This document shows positions 16,882 through 26,177 of a stretch of DNA of 64,000 nt, piece by piece. Source of the stretch: Streptomyces sp. CB02261 (GTDB lineage: Bacteria; Actinomycetota; Actinomycetes; Streptomycetales; Streptomycetaceae). How positions within the stretch are numbered: position 1 is the stretch's first letter; every line of letters starts with the position of its first letter. Both the position numbers and the translations under genes were made by a program. The notes under the pieces were generated by a model. The model was not told the origin of the DNA and ran no database searches. It worked only from the letters and a program-made list of their open reading frames with translations. Where the stretch lies: NCBI RefSeq assembly GCF_001905665.1, contig NZ_LIVX01000005.1:396134-460133 (forward strand), written 5' to 3'.

Positions 16882-17478
16882 ATGAGCGATCTGCGCCTTC
16901 CCGCCACCGACCACACGTCTCGCCCCTGGCGGATCCACGAGATCGCCGGCGACTTCCGGCTCGAGGATCTGTGGGCACTGCCGACGCCGGGCGGCCCGGA
17001 CGACCTGCATCTCCTGGTCCAGCAGATGGCGGACGGCAAGGACGGTCCGGACGGCGGCAACCCCGTGGGGCGGTTCCTCTTCGCGGTGCGCTGGAAGCTC
17101 GGCGCGCTGCTCGGATGGGACAAGCCGGACTCGGGTGTCGGCGGCCGGGTGCCGACGCTGCGCGACCGGCTGCCGGACGACCTGCGCGAGGGACCGCAGG
17201 GGCCCGACCTCAGCGAGGCGCCCTTCACGTCGGTCTTCCAGACACACGACGAGTGGGCCGCCGAGTACGCCAACAAGACCATGCACGGGGTGATGCACAT
17301 CGGCTGGGTCCTCGACGGGAACGGCGGCTACCGCGGCCAGATGGCCGTCCTGGTGAAGCCCAACGGCCGTCTCGGCTCGCTGTACATGCTCGGCATCAAA
17401 CCCTTCCGGTACCTGGGGGTCTACCCGGCCCTGATGCGGTCGATCGGCCGGGAGTGGGAGAAGAACACGGCGCGCTGA
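16882..17478 (+). CDS. DUF2867 domain-containing protein
   Basis: A 198-residue cytoplasmic protein of the DUF2867 family. Seen are HEIAGDFRLEDLWALPTPGG at the N-terminus, then FLFAVRWKLGALLGWD near residue 75, PFTSVFQTHDEWAAEYANKT near 115 and a C-terminal LYMLGIKPFRYLGVYPALMR block. These aromatic-rich segments are characteristic of the family, which is often found beside TetR regulators or oxidoreductases and has no proven activity. It is divergent from a TetR gene with two operators between them, so it is probably the main target of that repressor. Confidence 0.88.
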   Translation: MSDLRLPATDHTSRPWRIHEIAGDFRLEDLWALPTPGGPDDLHLLVQQMADGKDGPDGGNPVGRFLFAVRWKLGALLGWDKPDSGVGGRVPTLRDRLPDDLREGPQGPDLSEAPFTSVFQTHDEWAAEYANKTMHGVMHIGWVLDGNGGYRGQMAVLVKPNGRLGSLYMLGIKPFRYLGVYPALMRSIGREWEKNTAR

Positions 17479-17547
17479 CGCATCCTCCCTGTAGCCCGTC
17501 CTCGAAGGGCGGGGTCTCGGGCGAAGATGCGTGGGGAGCAATACCTC

Positions 17548-18051
17548 TCAAGACCTCGGCGGGAGGCGGTGCAGGGTGAGGTCGTGGAGTGCACCGCCTG
17601 ACACGGTCAGGGTCATGTACGTGCAGTACGGCTGGCGTCTGCGGTCGGTGGGGGAGCCGGGGTTCAGCAGGCGCAGTCCGCCGGGGGCGACGCTGTCCCA
17701 GGGGATGTGGCTGTGTCCGAACACGAGAACGTCGAGGTCCGGGAAGCGGTGAGCGCAGCGCTGCTCGCGTCCGGCGGCGGCTCCTGTCTCGTGCACGACC
17801 CCGAACCGAAGCCCGCCCCACTCACCCCGTGCGACCTCTGGAAGCCTCTGCCGTAGGCCTGGCCCGTCATTGTTGCCGTACACCCCGACCAGATGGCGGG
17901 CCCGGGATTCGAGCAGGTCCAGGGTGGCCTCGTCGGTCCAGTCCCCGGCATGCACGACGACATCGGCCGTGTCGACATCGGCGAGAAGTGCCTCGGGCAG
18001 CCGCTTGGCACGGGTCGGCAGATGGGTGTCGGACATCAGCAGCAGCCGCAT
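17548..18051 (-). CDS. YfcE/MJ0936-type metallophosphoesterase
   Basis: A 167-residue calcineurin-like phosphodiesterase with the full metal-ligand set: MSDTHLP (Asp, His), VVHAGDWTD (Asp), GVYGNNDG (Asn-Asn-Asp), VVHETG (His) and FGHSHIP (His-x-His). The length matches the small YfcE group, which hydrolyses phosphodiesters in vitro; natural substrates are mostly unknown. The start at MRLLLMSD puts the first motif at the N-terminus as usual. It is head to head with a short gene 39 bases away. Confidence 0.9.
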   Translation of the reverse strand: MRLLLMSDTHLPTRAKRLPEALLADVDTADVVVHAGDWTDEATLDLLESRARHLVGVYGNNDGPGLRQRLPEVARGEWGGLRFGVVHETGAAAGREQRCAHRFPDLDVLVFGHSHIPWDSVAPGGLRLLNPGSPTDRRRQPYCTYMTLTVSGGALHDLTLHRLPPRS

Positions 18052-18090
18052 AGGGCCACGATAGGTTGAACCCGGCCCTGCACCCACTTC

Positions 18091-18354
18091 ATGGGCCCGT
18101 TTCGGCTTCTTCGAACCGTCGCCTCACTGGCACGCACAGGCGGCCGCCTGCTCCCGCACGTGGTGGGCGCCTACTCGGGGCTGATAGCCCGGGCGGTTAA
18201 GGCGGGTGACGCTGACCGGGCCGCCGAGCTGACCACCGCTCAGGGCATCTGGGCCGCCCGGCGCAAGACCCTGACCCCGGAGGACCGGTCCGGAGTGAAC
18301 GAACTCACCGCCGAGTCCGCGCGGGTGCTGCAGCAGCTGCGGAGTGAGCGGTGA
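18091..18354 (+). CDS. Short hypothetical protein
   Basis: An 87-residue, mostly helical protein, RLLPHVVGAYSGLIARAVKA in the middle and a polar C-terminal half (ELTAESARVLQQLRSER). Codon third positions are G/C-rich, as in real genes here. No family recognised, and no signal peptide. The ATG at 18091 has no clear ribosome site, so the start is uncertain. Divergent from the phosphoesterase gene. Confidence 0.5.
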   Translation: MGPFRLLRTVASLARTGGRLLPHVVGAYSGLIARAVKAGDADRAAELTTAQGIWAARRKTLTPEDRSGVNELTAESARVLQQLRSER

Positions 18355-18611
18355 CCGAGGTCGACCGCACCTGCCACGCCCTGTCTGAACCTACGGCTCC
18401 GATCCCGATCCCGAAGCGGCACAGCCGATCGACACCAGCGTGAAGGGCTTCCTCCCCCAACCCGCAGGCAGCCCCGTTACGAGTGGTTTCGCCTGGTACG
18501 CGCGACGACGCCGCAACGGGCTACTCCCTTCCCGGAACCGAGCGGTCCTGGTGGGTGTGGAGTGGGCGGCTGGGCGAGATGCGCATGTCGGTCTGGGGCT
18601 AAGCTCCTCGG

Positions 18612-18992
18612 ATGGAGCGAGCTGAGGTTCTGAAGAGAGTGATCGGCATTCTGACGGAGGCTCAGGAGATTCGGCGGGCGGTGGAGAACGGGGTCGAGGA
18701 CGAGGAAGCCCTGGAGTCCGCGTCGGAGATCGAACCCCGGGTGGTCACCCAGATGCTGAACGAGATGCTGCCCCATATCAGGGTCCCTGCAGACGCCACT
18801 CCGCAGGATGTGGCCCACCTGCTCGCCACGGCCCTCGGACCCGCGCTCTACACCATGGTCTCCGGGTTCACCCTGGCCTTCACGAGCCTCGCCATGGCGC
18901 ACGATGAGGGGCGGATCGACGTCACCTCGGCCGAAGTGCTGCAGACCCTCGCCCTCCAGGTGGAGGCGGGCCGTTTCGACGAGGGTGCCTGA
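18612..18992 (+). CDS. Hypothetical helical protein
   Basis: A 126-residue protein of amphipathic helices: MERAEVLKRVIGILTEAQEI, an acidic stretch (VEDEEALESASEIEPRVV), then TQMLNEMLPHIRVP and a hydrophobic LGPALYTMVSGFTLAFTSLA segment that could be one membrane helix or a buried core. I recognise no family. Codon use is typical of the neighbours. A short terminator-like hairpin follows 12 bases after the stop. Confidence 0.65.
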   Translation: MERAEVLKRVIGILTEAQEIRRAVENGVEDEEALESASEIEPRVVTQMLNEMLPHIRVPADATPQDVAHLLATALGPALYTMVSGFTLAFTSLAMAHDEGRIDVTSAEVLQTLALQVEAGRFDEGA

Positions 18993-19004
18993 ACGGCGGC
19001 TCCT

Positions 19005-19022
19005 CCGACCGGCTGCGGTCGG
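19005..19022 (+). terminator. Short stem-loop after the hypothetical gene
   Basis: CCGACCG pairs with CGGTCGG around GCTG, just downstream of the stop codon at 18992. The remaining 450 bases to the carbonic anhydrase gene hold nothing recognised. Confidence 0.5.
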
Positions 19023-19471
19023 GTGAGGGGCCGTACCTGAGCACGACCGCGTCGCCCCCGGGGCGCGGCCGGAGGCGTAGGGATTCCTCGCCGACAGCGG
19101 CCAGCCGCCTCGGCGTCGGATCGTCTCAGGCGGCGACCTCACCGCTCTCCGGTGACCACCGCGTATGGAAGTGGTTGTGATTGGCGCCCTCGCTCACCGG
19201 CTCCAAGACGGGCGGCCGGGCAGGACCGGGACAGAGGGAAAAGGGAGCCCGACGAACCGACCTCCGCGATCACGGTGCGCCGGCAGTCGAGAGGCGAGCC
19301 GGGACGACGAAGAGGTTCGCCCGGTCGACGTGCGAAGGACTCCCGGGCGAACTCCGCTCCCCACGCTCCCTTGCTACCGGCCGAAACAGCGTGAACACGA
19401 CCGCGAACTGGGCCGAAAGAGGCACCTTGCAGGCTCCCAGTGACGCGTCCCGTCCGCGGACGAGGTCGTGG

Positions 19472-20233
19472 TCAGGTGATCTGGTGGACGAGCTGGTTGG
19501 TCAGTTCGTACCGCGCGCCGACGATCGCCAGCCTCCCTGCCGTGATCCTCGCGGCCAGGTCGGGCTCTGCGGCGAGCCGGGCCCTCACGAGCCGTACCTG
19601 CGCGGAGATCGTCGCGTCGATCCGGGCGTCGCCCACGACCGAATGGTCGATCGCGGGCTTGATCTGGTCAGCGATGTACTGGATGTGTGCGGGCAGCTCT
19701 TCGCCCGACTCTTCCGCGCGGACGGCTGCGGACACCGCGCCGCACGACTGGTGCCCGAGCACCAGAACCAGTGGGATGCCCAGTTCGAGGACGCCGTACG
19801 CCACGCTTCCCAGGACCGCCTCGTCCAGAACCTCACCGGCGGAGCGCACCGTCATCAGATCGCCCAGTCCCTGATCGAAGACCAGCTCAGGCGGTACTCG
19901 GGAGTCGATACAGCCGAGGACGACCGCGAACGGATGCTGCCCGGACACCGCTTCACGCCGGACGGCATGCGTCTCGTGGGGGTGCTTCTCGCGGAAGGTG
20001 CGCCAGCGCCGATTCCCTGCGTTGAGCTCTTTCAGAGCTGCTCCGGGCGTGGCAGGCCGCGGCCGCTCCGTCGAGGACGACTCCCTGGCCGATGCGGCCG
20101 GGACGTCGAAAGCCCACGCCCCTGCCGTGACGGCAGTTCCCGTGAGCGCGGCGCGGAGCAGCGTGCGACGCATGGGGAATGCCGCGGCCGAGGGTCCGGC
20201 GTCGGTTATGTTCGGTTCAGAAGTGGAAGTCAC
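19472..20233 (-). CDS. Exported beta-class carbonic anhydrase
   Basis: Interconverts carbon dioxide and bicarbonate at a zinc site. The beta-class ligands are present: VVLGCIDSRVPPE (Cys, and the Asp-Arg dyad) and LVLGHQSCGAVSAA (His-x-x-Cys). The N-terminus carries MRRTLLRAALTG followed by an Ala-rich hydrophobic stretch ending near ASARES, which resembles a twin-arginine signal. The enzyme is therefore probably exported folded. I place the start at a GTG (VTSTSEPN) because the further upstream part is not conserved in character; an ATG at MRRTLL is the other option. Monocistronic, divergent from the PIG-L gene. Confidence 0.88.
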   Translation of the reverse strand: MTSTSEPNITDAGPSAAAFPMRRTLLRAALTGTAVTAGAWAFDVPAASARESSSTERPRPATPGAALKELNAGNRRWRTFREKHPHETHAVRREAVSGQHPFAVVLGCIDSRVPPELVFDQGLGDLMTVRSAGEVLDEAVLGSVAYGVLELGIPLVLVLGHQSCGAVSAAVRAEESGEELPAHIQYIADQIKPAIDHSVVGDARIDATISAQVRLVRARLAAEPDLAARITAGRLAIVGARYELTNQLVHQIT

Positions 20234-20572
20234 AGTGGGAACGTACGTGCCAAAGACCGCACACAGCGTTGGATTACTGAACGCGCAGCGCGTCTTTGGC
20301 TGCTCTTGAATCAGCAATTGCCAGTACGTGAGAGTCCCCTCCCGAAGACGCCTCCCCGGCCGTGACGCGGCATGCTGTGGCGGGGGAAACTAACCCGACG
20401 CTGAATGGGCAGATGGCTCCTCTTCCCATCGACCTCGACCGGAACGCCCCATCGCGGCTGCGCACCGGCGCCCGTGCGCGCGGGAGGATCGGCGCAGACG
20501 CGCGCCGCCGCGGATCGGCGACGACGCGCGCGCCTCTGCGGATCAGGGAATACGGACAGCCACTATCGGGGC
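20234..20572. other. Divergent promoter region
   Basis: Separates the minus-strand carbonic anhydrase from the plus-strand PIG-L gene. It must hold both promoters, but I cannot assign -10/-35 boxes or an operator with confidence. Confidence 0.4.
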
Positions 20573-21406
20573 ATGACGACGCGAGAGGAAACGGGCGCGT
20601 TCGGCCCGCAGAGCCCGCTGCCGCCGCTTCCGGAGGACTGGGAGCGATGTCTGGTCGTGGCGGCGCATCCGGACGACATCGAGTACGGTGCGGCCTCGGC
20701 CGTCGCCCGCTGGACGGCTCAGGGCAAGCGCGTGACGTATCTGCTCGCCACCCGTGGTGAGGCGGGCATCGACGCTCTGCACCCCGCCGAGGCCGGACCG
20801 CTGCGCGAGGCCGAGGAGCGGGCCGGAGCCCGCGAGGTCGGTGTGGACACGGTGGAGTTCCTCGACCATCGCGACGGAGTGGTGGAGTACGGCCTTGACC
20901 TGCGCCGCGACATCGTGCGCGCGATGCGCCGGCATCGGCCCGAGGTGGTGGTGACGGGCGCGTTCAGCGTTCGGATGGTCGCCGGTGTCACCCATCAGGC
21001 CGATCACCGCGCGGTCGGCCTCGCGGCCCTGGACGCCGCGAGGGACGCGGGCAACCGCTGGATCTTCCCGGAACTGGCCGACGAAGGCCTCGAGCCCTGG
21101 GGCGACGTCCGCCTCGTGTGCATGGCCGGCCCCGAACGCCCCACCCACGCGGTGGACGTCACCGGGGAACCCCTGGAACGCGGCATCGCCTCGCTGTCCG
21201 CCCACGTCGAATACACCAGGGGGCTGGGGGAGCAGAGCTTCGAACCCCGCCCGTTCCTGACCTGGGCGGCTCGGATGGGCGGCTCCGCGCTCGGTGTCGA
21301 GGCGGCGGTCCTCTTCGACGTACACCACCTGGCGTTCGAGGGGAGGCCGCCGGCTCCACGCCGCGCGCGACCCAGGCCCGCTGCCGGAATCCGCGCCAGG
21401 TCCTGA
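20573..21406 (+). CDS. PIG-L (LmbE-like) deacetylase family protein
   Basis: A 277-residue zinc-dependent N-deacetylase or amidase of the LmbE/MshB superfamily. The metal-binding motif is AAHPDDIEYGA near residue 30, with the second part HQADHRAVGLAALDAARD near 142. These enzymes act on N-acetylglucosaminyl compounds such as mycothiol precursors, or on secondary-metabolite sugars; the sequence does not show which. It is not beside mycothiol genes. The C-terminal 25 residues are Arg/Pro-rich and probably disordered. Confidence 0.9.
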   Translation: MTTREETGAFGPQSPLPPLPEDWERCLVVAAHPDDIEYGAASAVARWTAQGKRVTYLLATRGEAGIDALHPAEAGPLREAEERAGAREVGVDTVEFLDHRDGVVEYGLDLRRDIVRAMRRHRPEVVVTGAFSVRMVAGVTHQADHRAVGLAALDAARDAGNRWIFPELADEGLEPWGDVRLVCMAGPERPTHAVDVTGEPLERGIASLSAHVEYTRGLGEQSFEPRPFLTWAARMGGSALGVEAAVLFDVHHLAFEGRPPAPRRARPRPAAGIRARS

Positions 21407-21892
21407 GCTCGGTCCTGTTGTCGTCCTTGCTCGGCCGTGGCGCAGCCCGTCGGGCGGACGGGGCCACCCGCGGGCCCGGTCGCCTGCCGAGCGGTGCTCC
21501 GCGCGAAGACGGCAGGCCCCGTCGGCCACGCGGCCTCGGACGACCGACCGCACATGCGGCGTCATCGGGGGCGGGCGGCGGGGTGCCGTCCCGGCATCCC
21601 GTCAGCGGGCTTGTGCCGGTGCCGGGTGTTTCTGAGATCACCGAGCATGGTGTCGAGCCCGGCACGTGCCGCACCCCACGAGGTCCCGCAGCCGTTCGTC
21701 GTCCGGCTGGCCGAGGCCGCTGGAGGCCTGCCTGGAGTGGACGCGGAACGACACCGGCACCAGCCGGTGACCGGCGGGAGCTCTTCGCCTCGATCCGGCA
21801 CCGGGCGGCGCTCGCCGGGCCGGGGGCCCGCCTGGCTCCTACGCTTTAAGGAGGACGGCCATCGGCACCGTACAGAGAGGGAGGCGGACGGC
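21407..21892. other. Non-coding gap
   Basis: No gene recognised; translations are low-complexity. The final bases contain the ribosome site GGGAGGC of the following methyltransferase. Confidence 0.35.
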
Positions 21893-22723
21893 ATGACTGA
21901 AACGGCGGACGCACGCGAGGCCGACCGCGCGCTCAAGGCGAAGCACCGGACGATGTGGGCGCTCGGCGACTATCCGGCCGTCGCCAGGCAGGTCGTGGCT
22001 GCTCTCGGCCCCGCTCTGGTGGAGGCCTGCGCGGTCAAGGCCGGAGACCGGGTGCTGGACGTGGCCGCCGGGTCGGGGAACGCCTCGATCCCGGCCGCGC
22101 TGGCCGGCGGCGACGTGGTGGCTTCCGACCTCACTCCCGAGCTGTTGGCCGTGGGGCGGAAGGAGGCCGAGGAGCGCGGCGCGGTACTGAGTTGGCAGGA
22201 GGCGGACGCCGAGGCACTGCCGTTCGACGACGGAACCTTCGACGTGGTGATGTCCTGCGTCGGGGTCATGTTCGCTCCGCACCACCAGACCGCCGCCGAC
22301 GAACTGGTGCGGGTCTGCCGACCAGGCGGCACGATCGGGCTGCTGAGCTGGACCCCCGAGGGTTTCATCGGGCAGATGTTCGCCACCATGAAGCCGTACG
22401 CGCCGCCGCCTCCCCCCGGCGCGCAGCCGCCGCCGTTGTGGGGGCGAGAGGAACACGTACGGGAGCTGCTCGGCGACCGCGTCACCGATGTCGAGGCACG
22501 TCGGCAGTCGGTCCGCGTGGACATGTTCAGCGAACCAGAGGACTTCCGCGAGTTCTTCAAGGCCGCCTACGGGCCGACGATCACCGTCTACCGAAGCATC
22601 GCCGACGACCCCGAGCGGACCGCCGCCCTGGACGCCGCCCTCGCCGACCTGGCGGGCGGCGCGCTGCGGGACGGGGCCATGGAGTGGGAGTACCTGCTGC
22701 TCACCGCCCGCCGGAACGGCTGA
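21893..22723 (+). CDS. Class I SAM-dependent methyltransferase
   Basis: A 276-residue Rossmann-fold methyltransferase. Motif I is VLDVAAGSGNASIPAALAGG near residue 58, an acidic residue follows in VVASDLTPELL, and motif IV is near FDDGTFDVVMSCVGVMFAP. The post-motif GTIGLLSWTPEGFIGQMFAT is typical of the UbiE-like group that is abundant in Streptomyces. The substrate is unknown. The start is supported by a good ribosome site (GAGGGAGGC). No partner gene is close. Confidence 0.9.
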   Translation: MTETADAREADRALKAKHRTMWALGDYPAVARQVVAALGPALVEACAVKAGDRVLDVAAGSGNASIPAALAGGDVVASDLTPELLAVGRKEAEERGAVLSWQEADAEALPFDDGTFDVVMSCVGVMFAPHHQTAADELVRVCRPGGTIGLLSWTPEGFIGQMFATMKPYAPPPPPGAQPPPLWGREEHVRELLGDRVTDVEARRQSVRVDMFSEPEDFREFFKAAYGPTITVYRSIADDPERTAALDAALADLAGGALRDGAMEWEYLLLTARRNG

Positions 22724-23440
22724 TACGGCAACGGTCCTCGCCACGGCTGGAGCCGAGGCTCGACACGCAGACGGTGTCGGCGTTCTCGCTGTGGCGTACG
22801 CACCTGCACGCTGGACGGGCATCACGCCGTGGCCCGACCGGCTCCCTGAGCGGGCGGTCGTATGCCAAGAACGCAGCGAGCAGCCGCGCCCAGAGCGTCC
22901 CAGCGCCCGCACGTTCGCCTCTCAGCCGGCCGCGTAGCGAGCTTGTCTCCCCGCGCGCCTGTGGCCTCCCGTGGGGAGCCGGGAGGCTGGCGCGGCCATG
23001 ACTGCCGCGGGCGACGCGGAGCCGGGCCGGCGGCCAGGTCCGCAGGAGAGCGGTGCGGAGGGCCGCGTGCCGTTCACCCTGCCACCGGTCGGCCGGGTAC
23101 GCCAGAGTCGTGCACGACCCGGCCACTGGCATATGTGTCCGGGGGCAGCCGCGGCCCGCGAGGTGCTGGTCGTCGTACGCCCCGGTCCCTGCATCGACAA
23201 GCTCGATAATGCCGTGGGCGCCCTGATCGCGCTGGTGTGGCCGGTGCGACGTGGGGACCGGTACGCCTGCGCCGACGCCCACCGAGGGCGCCCCTGAGGT
23301 TCCCGTTCCGCCCCAGCAGGCCAGCAGGCCAGCAGGACTCCGCACCGCGACGACGACGTACGGGCCGCGGTCAGTCCTGTCACCCCGTAGGGGTGGTCGA
23401 GGGGCCTGGCTATGGCTTCGGACGAGAGACCGGTCGGGTG
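22724..23440. other. Long non-coding gap
   Basis: About 720 bases without a convincing gene on either strand. Possible frames are long only because of GC bias and are rich in Arg, Pro and Gly. No tRNA, no strong hairpin. Confidence 0.4.
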
Positions 23441-23995
23441 TCAGGATGACGGGCGGGGTTGCGGGCGGGTCGTTCCGGGGAGGCAGGTGACCGCTGGGTT
23501 GTATGTGGCGAACTGGCCTTCGGGGTTCTTCTTCCACAGCCAGAGGTGCAGGGCGTAGTGGACGGGCTGGCCGGGGTAGTTGCCGCGGTTGGGGCCCTTG
23601 AAGGGCACCCCGAACATGCTCGGCCGGTCGTCGTCCGTCTTGAGGTTCTGGTCGCGGTCGTAGACCAGCCACTCCACGCCGACGAGACGCTTGCCGCCCT
23701 TGCCGTCGTCCTCGTAGAGGAGGGCGGTGGGCCTCGCGGGGTCCGTCGAGTTGTCGTGGGCGTGGTTGAAGTGCGGGTAGCCGAGGGCGCCCGTGCCACC
23801 GGCCCGGTCGAAGACGCAGTACTGATCGGGCTTGTAGCCGGCCCGCACACCGTTCGCGTGCTGTTGGTACGGAGCGGTCACCCGATAGGTGACCGCCTTG
23901 TCCGCTGCCGCCCTGCCGGGCTCGGATCCGGCGACGGCGGGCGTCACGGCGATCGCGGTGACGCTGGTCAGGACCAGGGCGAGCGTGCGGGCCAT
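23441..23995 (-). CDS. Small secreted protein of unknown function
   Basis: A 184-residue protein with a Sec signal peptide (MARTLALVLTSVTAIAVTPA, end near AVAGS). The mature part is Asn/Tyr/Trp-rich: YKPDQYCVFDRAGGTGALGY, VGVEWLVYDRDQNLKTDDDR and PVHYALHLWLWKKNPEG. It contains two cysteines that could form a disulfide. The pattern resembles secreted proteins with a C-terminal LWLW/YNP motif of unknown role. The start is fixed by GAGGAG about 8 bases upstream. Monocistronic. Confidence 0.82.
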   Translation of the reverse strand: MARTLALVLTSVTAIAVTPAVAGSEPGRAAADKAVTYRVTAPYQQHANGVRAGYKPDQYCVFDRAGGTGALGYPHFNHAHDNSTDPARPTALLYEDDGKGGKRLVGVEWLVYDRDQNLKTDDDRPSMFGVPFKGPNRGNYPGQPVHYALHLWLWKKNPEGQFATYNPAVTCLPGTTRPQPRPSS

Positions 23996-24275
23996 ACTCG
24001 GACTCCTCTACAGCGGCGGCGCTCGGATGCCCCATCAGCCCTTCCCCCACCCGCCTCACCCGTCCCACGGACGGTCCGGACGGAGGACACCCGGACGGAC
24101 GACACCGGACCGCCAACGGCGCCGCTGGTGACGGCAGCCCGTTGAGGCCGGTGTCTGGGACGTTGGGGTGGCTTGGGATCGGGTGAGCGGCGTGGTTCCT
24201 GCGTTGGCCGGTGCTGTTTCCTATGGTCGGGGCAGGCGCGGCAGCGGGCCGGCCACTCGGATCTGATGGGGAGCC

Positions 24276-25220
24276 ATGCCTGGTACGACGGCCGGGACCG
24301 GAACGGTGACGCTCGCGCCTTCGAAGGGGAGTGCCTCGCGCCGATGGGCCCGTCGGCTCGCCGCCGCGGTGGGTTTCGTGGCGCTGTGCACGCTGCCCAC
24401 GACGACGGCGGGCGCGACCCCGGCGCAGGACGGCCGGCCCTCCGCGCGTGCGCCCCTGTACGTGTCGGACTACGGCAACAACCGGGTCGTCGCTCTGCCC
24501 GCGAGGGGCGGCGATCAGACGACCGTGCCATTCGAGGATCTCGTACGGCCGACAGGCATGGTCGCGGACATGGCGGGGCGCCTCTATGTGTCGGACACCG
24601 GCAACAATCGCGTGGTCGTGATGGCAGCGCGCGGGAGCGGCCAGTCCACCGTTCCCACCGACGGCCTGTCGCGCCCCCTGGGGCTCGCCCTGGACCGAGC
24701 GCGGAACCTCTACATCGCCGACAGCTTCAACGACCGGGTCGTGAAGGTGTCCCTGGCCGGCGGTACCCAGACGACCGTACCGACCACAGGGCTGCTGCAC
24801 CCCTGGGGGCTGGCGCTGGACGCCGCCAGGAACCTGTACATCTCCGACTTCGTCAACGACCGCGTCGTCAAGGTGGCCGGTGACGGGAGCGGCCAGTCCA
24901 CGATCCCCACCGTCGGCCTCTCCCAGCCGACCGGACTGGCGCTCAACGCGGCGGGGGACCTGTACATCGCTGACAGCGGCAACAGCCGCGTGGTCAAGAT
25001 CGCGGCGGGTGGCGGCGGCCAGACCACCCTCCCCACCAGCGGTCTCAGCAACCCGCTCGGTCTCGCGGTCGACGGCTGCGGCGACCTGTACATCGCCGAC
25101 GGCTTCAACAACCGCGTGGTGCGGGTCCTGGAGACAGGCGGTGGCCAGACCACCCTCCCGGCCACCGGCCTGAACACGCCGACGGGCCTCGCCGTCCGGC
25201 CGGTGCGCACCTGCCGCTGA
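24276..25220 (+). CDS. Secreted NHL-repeat beta-propeller protein
   Basis: A 314-residue exported beta-propeller. After a basic N-terminus and a hydrophobic signal (AAAVGFVALCTLPTTTAGA, cleavage near residue 50), six NHL-like blades follow. Each has LY(I/V)(A/S)D..NNRVV and GGGQTT(V/L)P followed by (T)GL..P.GLALD. Such propellers usually form a protein- or carbohydrate-binding disk; similar blades occur on extracellular domains of streptomycete kinases. No catalytic site is evident. The blade-to-blade similarity is high (about 40 residues per unit), suggesting recent internal duplication. Confidence 0.88.
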   Translation: MPGTTAGTGTVTLAPSKGSASRRWARRLAAAVGFVALCTLPTTTAGATPAQDGRPSARAPLYVSDYGNNRVVALPARGGDQTTVPFEDLVRPTGMVADMAGRLYVSDTGNNRVVVMAARGSGQSTVPTDGLSRPLGLALDRARNLYIADSFNDRVVKVSLAGGTQTTVPTTGLLHPWGLALDAARNLYISDFVNDRVVKVAGDGSGQSTIPTVGLSQPTGLALNAAGDLYIADSGNSRVVKIAAGGGGQTTLPTSGLSNPLGLAVDGCGDLYIADGFNNRVVRVLETGGGQTTLPATGLNTPTGLAVRPVRTCR

Positions 25221-25334
25221 ACACCACGATCCGGCGCTTCTGAGCCGTGTTCACGCCACGGAAGCGCCTTGTCGATCACCCGTTGCGCGTCCGTATCGCC
25301 GAGCACGATCTGCAGTGCCCTCGGGGCGGAGCCG

Positions 25335-25907
25335 TCAGCGCAGGTCGAGCCGCATGAGGACCCGGGGGTGGCCGGCCAGTACCGATGTGGTGTCGGCGGC
25401 GTGGGTGAACCCGGCGCGTTCGAAGTTCTTACGGATCCCGGCGTACGCCATCGTCGCGTCGACCTTGGCCTCACCGTTGTCGATCGGGTACGCCTCTACC
25501 GCCGGTGCGCCGTGGGCGCGGGCGAACTCGACCGCGCCGGCGATGAGGGCGTGCGAGATCCCCCTCTTGCGATGACCGGGGCGTACACGGATGCACCACA
25601 GCGACCAGACCGGCAGTGCGTCAACGTGCGGGATCGTACGGCTGCGCGCGAAGGAGGTGTCCGAACGCGGTGCCACGGCGGCCCATCCGACCGGCTCGTC
25701 ACCGTCGTAGGCGAGCACCCCGGGAGCGGGTGCCGTCCGGCACAGCTCCGCGACGTACTCACCACGGGCCGGCCCGCGGAGTTCGTTGTTGAGCTTGGAC
25801 GGGATCCGGTAGCTCAGACACCAGCAGACATTGGCCTCGGGTGACTTCGGACCGACCAGGGTACGGACGTCCTCGAAGACTGATGCCGGGCGAACCACGA
25901 TGGTCAT
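25335..25907 (-). CDS. GNAT family N-acetyltransferase
   Basis: A 190-residue acetyltransferase that should transfer acetyl from acetyl-CoA to an amine. The core is VGWAAVAPRSDT, VWSLWCIRVRPGHRKRGISH (the RxxGxG/A-type CoA loop) and ALIAGAVEFARAHGAPAVEA. An N-terminal CWCLSYR segment with a Cys-Trp-Cys cluster is common in one subgroup of uncharacterised actinobacterial GNATs. The substrate is unknown. Convergent with the NHL gene. Confidence 0.88.
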   Translation of the reverse strand: MTIVVRPASVFEDVRTLVGPKSPEANVCWCLSYRIPSKLNNELRGPARGEYVAELCRTAPAPGVLAYDGDEPVGWAAVAPRSDTSFARSRTIPHVDALPVWSLWCIRVRPGHRKRGISHALIAGAVEFARAHGAPAVEAYPIDNGEAKVDATMAYAGIRKNFERAGFTHAADTTSVLAGHPRVLMRLDLR

Positions 25908-26177
25908 GGCGCCACGATGTCACGGCGGACGGGGCGGGCGCCGCTCAACCCCCGATGGCGACGCAACAGCGTCGGAACCACTTGCCCAGGATGCGTCTGG
26001 AGGTGTCGACAAGGTAGACCGCGCGGCAAAGCGTCGGCAGTCGCGCGCACCGACGGGGTTGGGCAGCAGGACACAGGGGAAGTCTCCGTCCCGCGGACCG
26101 TCGACCGGAGGGAAGCCCCTGTGACGTGAGCAGCCGTCGTCCGAGATCAGGGAAAACCTCAGGGATGGAGCCGATGC

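Noticed and set aside
22701-24800. A 699-codon frame on the minus strand.
   Set aside because: Overlaps two clear genes (secreted protein and NHL propeller), low-complexity composition and no motif.
25221-25334. Minus-strand piece reading APRALQIVLGDTDAQRVIDK between two genes.
   Set aside because: Too short, no start, no family match; may be chance.
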